In this document: piece by piece, positions 1-9,565 of the stretch
Layout: each line of letters opens with the position of its first letter
Position numbering within the stretch: position 1 is the first letter of the stretch
Assembly (NCBI GenBank): GCA_025677815.1
Contig: JAIXMP010000079.1
Span: 1-28,920, forward strand
Reading direction: 5' to 3'
From: Phascolomyces articulosus
Taxonomy: Eukaryota > Mucoromycota > Mucoromycetes > Mucorales > Lichtheimiaceae
Length of the DNA stretch: 28,920 nucleotides
Position numbers and translations under genes: made by a program
The notes under the pieces: model-generated
The model's database searches: none
Told to the model about the DNA's origin: nothing
What the model saw: the letters and a program-made list of their open reading frames with translations, nothing else

Positions 1-676
1 TACTATTATCTAGGCTAGCAACAAATAAAGTATAGATATATAACCTATAAATACTTATAGCTCTAATACTATAGTACATTTAACTATAGATCTCGACCTA
101 GGTAAACTTTTGGATTCTTAAAGTAATCTATACATCACCTTAGTAGAACTCTTCAGAATATTAATAATAGAACTTCTTACTATATCTCTTACTATAATAT
201 TTAATGAGGTGCTTATAATGATCCTGAGATATTATAATAGGCTTTTACTTGCCCTAGATGGCAGATTCTAGTATCTACTCTTGTCCTATTATATTCACTA
301 TATCTTATAGATTTTTTATAATTTCTTCAATATCTATAGCATTAAAAGAGGTAAGATATGCTGATATTGTTGTTACACTAGGACTTTTAATAAGTTGATG
401 TAGGAATGTGACCTCTGCTTCACCTATTTTTGGTTCTAGGTATTAAATATAATTGGAAAGGTTATACTTTTAAGGAAATAATTAATAATAGTAACCTTAA
501 AAGTTCCCTTATTGTTTGTGTCAGTACTTCTAAGGAGGTATGTCATAAATTAAGAATAATATAAAAAACTAATGATATTTAATTATCTGCTAATATAAAA
601 AATAAAATTTATTTTTAATTTTTTTGAAAACTGAATTTTTTATATATTTAAAAATGTAATCATAGAAGGGACTAAT
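1..676. other. No supported gene; possible decayed coding debris
   Basis: No open frame, RNA gene or repeat structure stands out. The reverse strand of about 120-440 gives short peptide-like stretches broken by many stops, which could be an old element remnant, but no family motif is recognisable. From about 540 the sequence becomes almost pure A/T and leads into the broken transposase that starts at 677. Confidence 0.4.
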
Positions 677-2119
677 ATGGAAAATATGCAAATTATTGAA
701 AATTATGATGATAAAATTAATTATGAAGTAAAAAATATTATAGATAATCATTAGACTTTTTTAAATAACAATTGGAATAAAATAAGTTTTAAGTATAAAC
801 ATAGAACAGAGTTAAAAAAAATAAATGAAATAGAAAAAATTAAAGAAATATTAAAAAATAAAATTAGATATATCAGTACATTCTTTTTTTTTAAATGTAT
901 TATATTCAAATATTGAGTATCCTGGACCATATAAAGAAATAGATAAAGGGTTATTTCTATTATATCATCTAGTTTAGGAATTTTAGGAAAATATAATATT
1001 GAGCGGCATTTACCATATAGTACTTTTTATAAAAAATTTTGGATGTTTGAAGAAAATTATATCAGATTAAATAAAATTATAAATGATTGTTATAAAAATA
1101 TGTTTTCATCTGTTTTATTAAGAATATATTCTGCACGTAAAATTAATCCAGAACTTTTTAAATATATAACTTTAATAATTGATGGGCATGATTTAAGAAT
1201 AAATTATGTTAATACAGATATAAAAAAAGAAAAATTGTATTCATATAAGTTTAAAAATAGAGGTATAAGAACACAAATAGTAAGTAATATAAATGATATG
1301 ATTTTATTTATTTCTAAAAGTGATTATTGTTCAGATTCATCAGATGGATTAATGTTTTTAAATATGAAAATATATAATAAAATAGATAATAATGATGTAA
1401 TGGCAATGGATGGTGGATATACTCTATTTATTAATAAATTTATAGAATTATCCAAATTAAAGAATAAAGAATTTGAAAATAATAATTTTGTGTTTCCTAT
1501 ATGTAAAGATAATAAAATTAAATTAACAGAACCTGAAAAACACTTTAATAATGTATTTGGTAGCTTCCAGTCTAAAATAGAAAATCAATTTGCTGAGTTA
1601 GGTAATAAATTTATTAGATTCAATAATAATTCTTCTACTGTTTAAATGGATAATATAAAATTTTATAATCTTCAATTCCATGTAGCTTGTTTGTTGAAAA
1701 ATATTACAAAATTTGTTGAACTATTTAATATCCCTATTTTACTATATAATAAATTATAAGAAACTGAAAATTTTGAGTTTCCTTCTAAAAAAAATATAAT
1801 TGATATAGTTATTACAAATAAAGAAGTAAATAAAGAGAAACTAAATAAAATGATTGATGTATAAAATAATTTTATAAATTTAAATTTAAATAAGAATATA
1901 AACATTATTAATGAATATAGTGATAGTAGTAATAATAGTAATGATAATAAAAATTTAGATAGTAGTGAAGATGATGTTCTAAAATTTAATGAAAAGAAAA
2001 GAAAATAAAAAAATAAATCTAAATCGAAAAATATAAAAACATATGAAGTTAAGAAAGTAATTGATCATAAAATAGAAAATAATAAATATTTCTTTTTAGT
2101 TAAATGGAAATATAGTTCT
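677..2119 (+). pseudogene. DDE_Tnp_4 (HARBI1-like) transposase with C-terminal chromodomain, broken
   Basis: Frame from an ATG at 677. The open core (1043-1642) has the DDE_Tnp_4 layout: first Asp in LIIDGHD, second in AMDGGY, and a Glu in SKIENQFAELG; this motif order is known from Harbinger-like nucleases. Beyond the stop at 1643 the same frame continues through an Asn/Asp/Ser/Lys-rich linker to a chromodomain start (from 2042: YEVKKVIDH, then FFLVKWKYSS). Breaks: TAG 752-754; a frame change in the T-tract at about 885-892, restored near 970-977; TAA at 1643, 1757, 1862 and 2006. From 977 to 2119 there is no frame change, and every TAA could be a former CAA (Gln). The chromodomain lacks its C-terminal half and stops where the next element's TIR begins (2121). 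The 5-prime end of the element is not identified. Family call firm; chromodomain call good. Confidence 0.8.
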
Positions 2120-2120
2120 C

Positions 2121-2137
2121 TCCTAAGATAAGCATAC
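2121..2137 (+). repeat. Left terminal inverted repeat of the Merlin-like element
   Basis: TCCTAAGATAAGCATAC; its exact reverse complement lies at 4837-4853. Confidence 0.65.
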
Positions 2138-2456
2138 AGAAATAAAATCCTATATAGAGATCAAATTACCATATATAGGAACCTGATTTATATGTATATA
2201 AGTAAACAAGATGCATAGAATTCATTGATCATAATTTCAAACTCCGTTAATTCATAGAATTAATATGAAATTAGCTCTAAAAATTTTGTTTTAATTATAT
2301 TCTTATATTCTTATTATAAAAACTATTATTTTTACTATTTTAATTTAATTTGTTGATTATTTATTAACTAATCAATCAATTTCAGTATAATATTCTGTAA
2401 TTTTTTAATTAATTATGGGTAATAATAATGTATCTAAAATAAAAATATTAGTTATA

Positions 2457-2529
2457 ATTGTTTTAGCTTAGTGGTATTATATTAGCTTTCTAAGCTGTAG
2501 GTACTGGTTCAATTCACACTATAGTTTTT
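2457..2529 (+). other. Degenerate tRNA-Arg(UCU)-like sequence
   Basis: An A-box-like TAGCTTAGTGG (2464) and a B-box-like GGTTCAATTC (2506-2515) are spaced 42 bp apart, close to tRNA spacing. Between them is an anticodon-like loop TTTCTAA with anticodon TCT, flanked by a short AGC/GCT stem. D, T and acceptor stems do not pair properly, so this is a tRNA remnant, a tRNA-derived SINE head or chance, not a functional tRNA. It lies between the left end of the Merlin-like element and its transposase gene. Confidence 0.3.
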
Positions 2530-2664
2530 ATTTTACTAACTTTTTTATTAAAAAAATTAAATAAATTTTTTAAAATCTTAATTTAAAGTTATTCTTTCCT
2601 TCTTTTTTCACTTTATTTATTTTCTTTTTTTTACTTTACTTTTTTATTTTTATTTTTTAAAAAA

Positions 2665-4258
2665 ATGCATCAATCTAAAGGAATCCCAACATCTACTAAA
2701 ATACATAAAATGTTTCCTAACCATAGTACTACTTTAATGTAAGTTATATAATATATTTTATAAAAATTAAAGAGAAAATAAATAAAATATTAGATAGAGA
2801 AATAAATAGATAGATAGATAAATAGATAAATAGATAAATAGATAGATAGATAGATAGATGGATAGATAGATAGATGGATGGATAGATAGATAGATGGATA
2901 GATAGATAAATAGATGGCTAATTTTTTTTTTTAGATAGCTACTTGAAGAAGGAATTTTTTCCAGACATGCTCCTAATTGCCCTAATGGTTTGCCTATGTA
3001 TCCTACATTTCCTTCTGGTAGAAATCCTTTATGACGTTGTACAAGATCTAATTGTTGTCAAGGATTAGGCAAAAGGTCTCAAAGTATGAGAAATGGATCT
3101 TTTTTTAGTAGTAAAAAAATTAAACTCCATAAAGTTATGCTGGTTATATACTTTTTCCTTGCCCAATATGAACACCATCAAATTATTGACTTTATAGATC
3201 TGGCCCCTGATACTGTTACTTCAATAATCAATGATATCTATTTACTTATAGAAGGTGATTTAAAATTAGATGATATGAAGATAGGTAGGCTTTTATTTCC
3301 TTTATTATAGAAAATATAATTAATTATAATACTAATAAGCTTTATAATTTTTTAAAATAGGTGGCCCTGGTATTACTGTTGAAGTAGATGAGTCCAAATT
3401 TGGAAAAACCAAGCTTACCCAAAGTGGTAGAGGAAGAAGAGTTAATGGTGTTTGGGTAGTTGGAGGTATTGAAAGAACTACAGAAAGAAGATGCTTTTTA
3501 GTAACAGTACCAAATAGATCTACTGAGATGCTCAATATGATCTTAAAATATTATATTACTGCTAGAAGTATTATTAATACTGATGGTTGGGCAGGTTATA
3601 ACCAACTTTCTGACCAAGAAGAAGGGTATACTTATAACATAGTTAACTATACAGAGGAGTTTGTAGCTAATGATGGTACACATACTAATACTATTGAAGG
3701 TAAATAAATAACTTATTTTATTACTATATATTAATACTAACTTTTTTATACTTCTATTTTTTTTATTTTTATTTAAGGTACCTGGAATGGAATTAAAATT
3801 AGGGTTGGTGCCAGACATAGAAATGATAAAAATATGCCTTGGAAATTAGTTGAATTTATCTGGCGTAGAAAGCATCAAGGAAACCTTTGGGAAGCTATTG
3901 TTACTGCCTTAAAAGAGGTCTCTTTTGCTACTAGTAATAATGATAATGATGATGATGATGGGCCAGAACCACTTTTTACAAGAGCAGTTATTCTTCCAGG
4001 TAAAGTATACTCTATATTTTATACTTTTTTTATATAAAAATATTATATATAAATATCTAACTATTTATTATAGATAATACAAATGAGGAAGATAGTAATA
4101 ATAATGAAGAAAATGAAAGAAATTATGAACAAATTGATGAACTTGAATCATCATCATCTTCTTCTTTACCCTCTTCTTCCTCTTCTGAAGATGATGATAG
4201 TAATAATGATGAAGATTATGTACCAGTACAAGCCAGTAAAAGACCAAGAACTAATTAG
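2665..4258 (+). pseudogene. Merlin-type DDE transposase, five exons, two nonsense codons
   Basis: Exons 2665-2738, 2935-3284, 3361-3699, 3778-3999 and 4074-4258 join in one frame of 390 codons. Introns are 196, 76, 78 and 74 bp, with GTAAGT-like donors and CTAAC/CTAATA branch-like sites. The start is the ATG at 2665. The N-terminal half has a zinc-ribbon-like Cys set (APNCPNG, RCTRSNCC). The ISXO2/IS1595 nuclease core follows: first Asp in VEVDESKFGK, second in INTDGWAGY, Glu in HTNTIEGTWNG. The C-terminus is an acidic, Ser-rich tail ending in a basic KRPR. Two in-frame stops interrupt it: TAG at 2936-2938, directly after the intron 1 acceptor, and TGA at 3032-3034, at a site where Trp or Arg is expected before RC. 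There are no frameshifts. Exon 1 is inferred from frame and donor only; exons 2-5 are well supported. Confidence 0.75.
2791..2915 (+). repeat. GATA tetranucleotide microsatellite inside intron 1
   Basis: Tandem GATA units, with GATG and AATA variants, fill most of the first intron of the Merlin-like transposase. They stop before the branch-like CTAA and the T-rich tract that precede the acceptor at 2934. Confidence 0.9.
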
Positions 4259-4836
4259 ATAAATAGATAAAAATTTATAGACTTTGTAAAATTTAACCCT
4301 TTTTATATTCTTATTTTATTTCTTTTTATTTTACTTTTTTTTATATTTTTATCCTTATATTTTTATAAAATTTTTATTTTTATTTTATAAATTATAACTA
4401 AAATTGAATATATTTAATCTCTTCCATTAAAGCTTTATCTTTATACTACTTAGTTTTAGTTAAAATAAAATTACCCTCTTATTAATTAAAAATTTATAAG
4501 CTAATATACTCTATAATTATATATATTAATGGCTCTATCTAATGCATAAGTACTCCAATTTGAAAAAGAATAGTATTTTCAGAATCAGGAGAATGAGAGC
4601 TTTCGATTGGTATATATTTTGTATAAAAAATTTTTTTTTCAAAGGTCTCTAGTATAGTGATATTATAAAAAAAAATAGGAAAATTTCATATTTTTGAATT
4701 GCATATAACTTTGGATACAATTTCCATATTAAAAATTGGAGCTCATATTCTAACTCAGAAAACTCTCAGCTTTCTAACGGTATGATTTTTATTATATAAA
4801 AATAAATATTGATAGCTCTACTATAAAAAAAACCTT
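4259..4836. other. 3-prime tail and right subterminal region of the Merlin-like element
   Basis: No coding potential. Two variants of a motif with core GAGCTTTC or its complement occur near 4595-4610 and 4750-4780. Related motifs occur near 8010-8030 and 13505-13530, which suggests a subterminal signal shared by the family. Confidence 0.5.
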
Positions 4837-4853
4837 GTATGCTTATCTTAGGA
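4837..4853 (-). repeat. Right terminal inverted repeat of the Merlin-like element
   Basis: GTATGCTTATCTTAGGA, the exact reverse complement of 2121-2137. Confidence 0.65.
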
Positions 4854-6133
4854 ATCAACCAAAAATTTTATTTTTATATTTGTTACTAGGTAGTAAAAAA
4901 GAACTATTAATAATTAAAAACCATTTATTTTATAATATAATTATTAATATATGAATACTACTTGTTCTTGATATATCAGCTAAGCATCCTATTATACTAT
5001 TCAAATGAATAATACTATATAGCAGGGATAACTGAAAAATTATATATCTGTTTGGCAAGATGGGTATGCATATGCATATTTGGTGTTACCTATTTATTAC
5101 TATTTAACCTCTGTGCTCCTTTATAGAACTTAATCAACTTGTTATAGCCAATTTAGATATTATTTCTTTTAATAGAAGGTCAAACTAGGATATGAAATGC
5201 ATTAATAAACAGTATCCAATTTTCAAAATTGGCTTTTTGAATCATTCTATAAAGGATAAAGGGGGAGTATATGAGAATCTAGGTTTTCTATTTAGTAGCT
5301 TTCATCAAACTAAAGCTAGATTTGATTTTATTATTAAGTGTATTATATCCTAGAGGTACTATAATACTATTAGTAGTACCTTATATACTTTTAAGCTTTG
5401 CATTAGTTAAGTATTTCTTATCCAACCATTTGTCAACCATCTTTTTGGCAGTTCTAAGGAATAAATTATAAAAGGAGTCAATTATTACATATCTTAGGGT
5501 ATTAAAGTATAATAATTAGTACAATTTAGTATATTGCATGCTATACTGTTCAAGTTCTTTTTATCTTACTGGCATACTTTCTACTTTCTAATTAGCACCC
5601 CATCATCTGTTTTACTCTTTCATAATAAGGCATTCTTCATTTATTTGTTGATAAGAGGAACCTAAAAAGTTTAAACCTTCACCCTAAACAGGAAGGAAAT
5701 CCCTACAGTATTTTGCATTTGAAAATGAAAATTTCATTAGTAGATTCTAAAAAGTATATCTGTGGTATCATAGAAATAAATTATTAAGGGATTTTAAGAG
5801 AGGACCAGTACCCCTAATTATTTATGATCTGCTATAATCAGACATCAGATCAAAGGATTGCTTATATACCTAAACCCTTTATACTCCATTATTAATAATA
5901 TGCTCCATATGTAATATAAAAATGAAATCATATAAATAGACCAAGATGTACATAAAATAGAATAGATTTTTTTTATCTTTGAAATGATCTTGGATTAGAA
6001 TAAATTATATTTTAAGAGACTTATCATTTTATTGCTTTTATTTTTATTAACAACTTTTATTCTACATACATCATAATATCTTAACTGCTTAAAAAGTACA
6101 TTTTCAAATGTAAAATACTATATCATAGCTAAA
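4854..6133. other. Decayed sequence without an identifiable gene
   Basis: The plus frame from about 5129 to 5490 reads through two stretches of about 50 codons split by TAG and TAA codons (for example NKQYPIFKIGFLNHS near 5200). No family motif is recognisable, and such runs can occur by chance. The rest holds only short A/T repeats and a few chance palindromes. Confidence 0.35.
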
Positions 6134-6268
6134 TCCTAAGATAGCTGCCATAGTAGCTATCTTAAGTATTAGCTGTAATAATGGTCTAATTAACTTTAAA
6201 TTTCAGCCAATAAATATTTGATATATTAGGAGTCTAAAACGTTTTTCAGATTTAAAAAATTTTATTTA

Positions 6269-7110
6269 GAGGAGCAATCAACAATTATAGATAATGGTAT
6301 TATCTATAATTTTAGATTAATTTGTAGATAAAATTTATTTTTAAAAAAAAAATTTAAGTACTAAGAAATAAAAATTTTTATAAATTTTTTTTCATCTTTT
6401 CTTTTTCTCCTCTACTACTACTATACACCAATGATGATGATGATAATAAACAATAATAATCATTGACATGATTCTTCCTGTTTATTTAATTATATATATA
6501 AAAAACAATCAAAATCAATGATTTTTTTGTTTTTGGAATCTTGAAAAGATTCAGATGCTTTTGCATCTAAAAGAATTAAAAATATCAAATTATTATTTGT
6601 AAGAATTTTTATTTTTATTCTTTTCTAAAATTTATTTTTAACTTTTATTTTTAAATATGATTATGTAATCATATTTATAATTATCATGTGATAATTAAAA
6701 AAAAAATAAAAAAATATATTTTTTAAAAGTTAATTAATTAATTTTTTGATGTTTCAACATCAGGAAGATTAAATATATTAATATAAATAGAAATAATTAA
6801 TTGACTTAATTATTTATATTTCTATATATATTTTTTCTTCCTTGAAAAACAAAATTTGTGTCATAAATGATTGTTTTTTATATATATAATTAAATAAATA
6901 GGAAGAATCATGTCAATGATTATTATTGTTTATTATCATCATCATCATTGGTGTGTGGTGGTAGTAGAGGAGAAAAAGAAAAGATGAAAAAAAATTTATA
7001 AAAATTTTTATTTCTTAGTACTTAAATTTTTTTTTTAAAAATAAATTTTATCTATAAATTAATCTGAAATTATAGATAATACCATTATCTATAATTGTTG
7101 ATTGCTCCTC
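6269..7110. mobile_element. Foldback element A (842 bp, arms of 242 bp)
   Basis: Arms 6269-6510 and 6869-7110 are inverted copies, about 97 percent identical by eye, and the few differences are almost all C/T or G/A. The terminus is GAGGAGCAATCAAC, with TA immediately outside on both sides (6267-6268 and 7111-7112), which would fit a TA target duplication. The 358-bp centre is a row of small hairpins. There are hairpins inside the arms too: AATTATAGATAAT with loop GGT at 6283-6311, and AAAAATTT with its complement at 6370-6389. There is no coding sequence. Element B is a diverged relative. The superfamily is not certain. Confidence 0.75.
6511..6815 (+). repeat. Serial hairpin array in the centre of foldback A
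   Basis: Hairpins in order: AAAATC/GATTTT (6511-6525); GAATCTT/AAGATTC (6536-6552), directly followed by AGATGC/GCATCT (6553-6568); AAATATGATTA/TAATCATATTT (6653-6676); AATTATCA/TGATAATT (6679-6696); GATGTT/AACATC (6748-6761); AAATAATTAA/TTAATTATTT (6791-6815). All stems listed are perfectly paired, with 2-5 nt centres. Spacers such as AGATTAAATATAT and AAATTATTATTT are shared with element B. Confidence 0.85.
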
Positions 7111-7115
7111 TAGTA

Positions 7116-7172
7116 GATAAACTATTGGTTTATCAATGAATATTAATAAATTTATAGGAAAGATTTATCTTT
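7116..7172 (+). repeat. Hairpins in the linker between foldbacks A and B
   Basis: GATAAAC/GTTTATC (7116-7134) and AAAGAT/ATCTTT (7159-7172). The hairpin habit therefore continues outside the two foldback elements. Confidence 0.6.
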
Positions 7173-7179
7173 TCATAAA

Positions 7180-7875
7180 GAGGTTCAAACAATAACAATT
7201 GTTTAACCCTTCATCTATTGATTATAATATAAATACTAAGAAAAATAAAATCAACTTGATTTTCTTTTTTGCCCTCTCCCAAAGGTTGACAAAAACAATA
7301 ACATAGACATGTTTTTGTTTTTTCTTATATGTATAAAAAACAGTCATTTGTACAACAAATTCTGTTTTTAGAATGTTCTAGAACATTCAGATGTGAAACA
7401 TCTAGAAATAATAAAAATTTCAAATTATTATTTTATAAGAATTTAATTTTTATATTTCTCCTAGAATTTATTTTTTGCATGTTTATTTTTATCATGTGAA
7501 AATTATATTTATATAATTTTCACATGAAAGTTAAAATAAATAAAAAATATAATTCTTAAAATTAATAAATTAATTTTTGAGATTCTTTGAATCTCTGAAA
7601 GATTAAATATATATAAAATAAATTAGACCTAATGCTAATTTATTTTGTTTGTGTAACAAACCTACATATATATTTTTCTTTCTGGAAAAACAGAAAAATT
7701 AATAATTTTGACTGTTTTTTATACATATAAGAAAAAATAAAAATATATCTATGTTATTGTTTTTGTCAACCTTTGGGAGAGGGCAAAAAAGAAAATCAAG
7801 TTGATTTTATTTTTCTTAGTGTTTATATCATAATCAATAGATGAAGGGTTAAACAATTGTTATTGTTTGAACCTC
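7180..7875. mobile_element. Foldback element B (about 0.7 kb, arms of about 165 bp)
   Basis: Arms of about 7180-7345 and 7710-7875 are inverted copies with terminus GAGGTTCAAACAATAAC. The centre aligns with that of element A through conserved spacers (AAAAACAGTC, CAAATTATTATTTT, AGATTAAATATAT), so A and B are relatives. Arm hairpins: AAACAAT/ATTGTTT (7187-7204) and AAAATCA/TGATTTT (7247-7263). No clear target duplication and no coding sequence. Confidence 0.7.
7346..7696 (+). repeat. Serial hairpin array in the centre of foldback B
   Basis: Hairpins in order: ATTTGT/ACAAAT (7346-7360); GAATGTTCT/AGAACATTC (7371-7388), directly followed by AGATGT/ACATCT (7389-7403); CATGTGAAAATTAT and its complement (7493-7526); GAGATTC/GAATCTC (7579-7595); AATAAATTAG/CTAATTTATT (7617-7644); GTTTGT/ACAAAC (7647-7661); TTTCTG/CAGAAA (7679-7696). 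Several sit at the same place as hairpins of element A but have different arm sequence. Confidence 0.85.
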
Positions 7876-7889
7876 TTAGTTCAAAAGTT

Positions 7890-8444
7890 ATGGTCAATTT
7901 AAAAAGACTATATTTTTTAAAAAATTTCAATTTCTTATTAATAATATAATTTAGGTAAGTAATTAAAAAAAAAATTTAGAATAAATATACAAATTATATA
8001 TTATTAGAAAGCTCATATTCTGCTGATTCCAAATATATAATTTCTATTAGTATTAGTATCTTCTTTCATTAGATATAGCCTTTAATATAAAATAAAGATA
8101 TATATCTTTTTTTATATTCCCTAGATAAGGGATATTATATCCTATATTAATAGTATAATATCCAAATTAGGTCTTTAATATAAGAAAAATTTAAAAAGTT
8201 AAAAAGTTTAGGATTAATTAAAGAAAATTATTAATTTTTACTATTAAATTTTATATAGGTTTTTAAAAAATATATAAGATTAATAATTTTAAATTATCTC
8301 CTATTTCTTTCTAATTAACTAAGTTTAAAATTACACTTATTAAATTCTATGCATTTTATTTATTTATATAGCTTTAAACCCCATTTCTATAATAGGAAAT
8401 GGAGCCTTTATATAAGGAAAACTACTATGGCAGCTATTTTAGGA
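7890..8444 (+). repeat. Dispersed repeat, copy 1 (right end of the 6134-8444 element)
   Basis: It aligns with 13370-13974. Shared landmarks in the same order are AGAAAGC, GCTGATTCCAAATATA, TTAGATATAGCCTTTAATAT, AAATTCTATGCAT, a TATATAAGGAAA block and a terminal GGCAGCTATTTTAGGA. The same terminal block appears inverted at 2121-2300. Confidence 0.75.
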
Positions 8445-9319
8445 ATAATCTATTAATTTTTATATAATAAAATATTATCTTATTATTATATCTTAATACT
8501 CTATTATCAAATATTGGAACCCTAAGCTATATATTATAGTTTACTATGCATATTCACTATATAACTGTTTTTCAGGTCACATGACACAGAATGATTAAGT
8601 GTAATAGATCTTAAAAAAAAGCAAACTATTTAGAAGGGTCTATATAAACTAGATTTCTATTAGAAAAACCATCTATCTAATGTTTAAAGATTTAATACCA
8701 TGCTTAAATTTTTCTTAAAAAATCAAAAATTTGGTGAAAAATTCAGAGAAATCTAAATAGTATTGTCAAAATTTCCACAAAAGTAATAAGGAATAAAAAA
8801 ATAAAATCAAAATTTTATAAAATATGTAAAATAAACAGAAAAATAATTAAAATCTCATGAATCAAAAATAAATCATTTATATTTCTAAAAATTAGCCCAA
8901 AACTCATTTACGGAATATAACGTTGCAAATATATTATAAAAGATTCCAACTTTGCAAAAATTTGCTAAAAATTTTTAAAATTCATCCTCAGTATTGAAAA
9001 ATACAAAATTAAAAATCTTAATTTTTATATAAATACTTTTTGAACGTTCTACAAAAATGCGATAAATCAGATTCAACTTATTTGGAGTTTAATATCTAAA
9101 GAATTCTAAATTTCTGGAGAACTCAATTCGGATGTATTGTCCATCGGTTTGTTTAGCGTGGTTACGTAACTTTAAAAGAGAGAAAATCACATATTTTCAA
9201 AACTCTATTTAAATCGTATTACCTACTTAATTTGTCAAGAATCTTTAAGTTTCATTTTTCCCAAATATTTATTTACTTGATACGCTTCCTAGATACCGTA
9301 ATATTACCTAACTACACTA
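8445..9319. other. Unassigned sequence with a local cluster of CpG sites
   Basis: No gene or repeat is recognisable. From about 8910 to 9300 there are around ten CpG dinucleotides (for example in TTACGG, AACGTT, GCGTGG, TACGTAAC), while nearby non-coding sequence has almost none. The Harbinger element is inserted at its right edge. Confidence 0.45.
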
Positions 9320-9343
9320 GGGGGTCTCAAAGTTAAATATCTG
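9320..9343 (+). repeat. Left TIR of the Harbinger element
   Basis: GGGGGTCTCAAAGTTAAATA followed by TCTG. A partial inverted copy lies near 9405-9440 (GTTAACTTTGAGAACCC), so the left end alone can fold. Confidence 0.9.
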
Positions 9344-9565
9344 CAAAAATATCTCAAGACAGATATCTGAAGCTGGATTTGAAACCAACCAATGAGAAAA
9401 AGGATCTACAGATATCAGCATGTTAACTTTGAGAACCCTTTTTTAGCAAATGTTTTTTTGCAAGAAAATTTAGTGAAAGGTTCTTAATAAAATAACTATT
9501 TTACATTGTCTCTTTTATATCTTTCAACTATTTTTTTTATTACATTATCTTTTTAAATAACTATT

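Larger units (their letters stand above)
2121..4853 (+). mobile_element. Merlin-like (IS1016/ISXO2-type) DNA transposon
   Basis: A 17-bp perfect inverted repeat, TCCTAAGATAAGCATAC, bounds a 2.7-kb segment holding an IS1595/ISXO2-type transposase gene. The left subterminal sequence (about 2150-2300) resembles, in inverse orientation, the sequences just inside 8444 and 13974, so this is one of several related ends in the window. I see no target duplication: the flanks are TAGTTCTC and ATCAACCA, whereas Merlin elements usually make 8-9 bp duplications. The left end abuts a truncated chromodomain frame. The boundaries are therefore inferred from the inverted repeat. Confidence 0.6.
6134..8444. 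mobile_element. Non-autonomous TIR element hosting two foldback elements
   Basis: The ends are near-perfect 22-bp inverted repeats with one mismatch: TCCTAAGATAGCTGCCATAG at 6134 and its complement ending at 8444. The terminal TCCTAAGATA is shared with the Merlin-like element at 2121, and the right 500 bp is related to 13370-13974. The left end also forms its own hairpin (AAGATAGCT / AGCTATCTT at 6138-6164). It has no coding sequence; the interior is taken up by foldbacks A and B and a linker of small hairpins. No target duplication is evident. It may be a deletion derivative mobilised by the Merlin-like transposase, but that link is inference. Confidence 0.55.

Noticed and set aside
2121..2137. 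Target-site duplication for the Merlin-like element
   Set aside because: Flanks TAGTTCTC and ATCAACCA do not match in any 8-9 bp register.
5129..5490. Possible decayed protein gene
   Set aside because: Two open stretches of about 50 codons with stops between them and no recognisable motif are not enough to call a gene.
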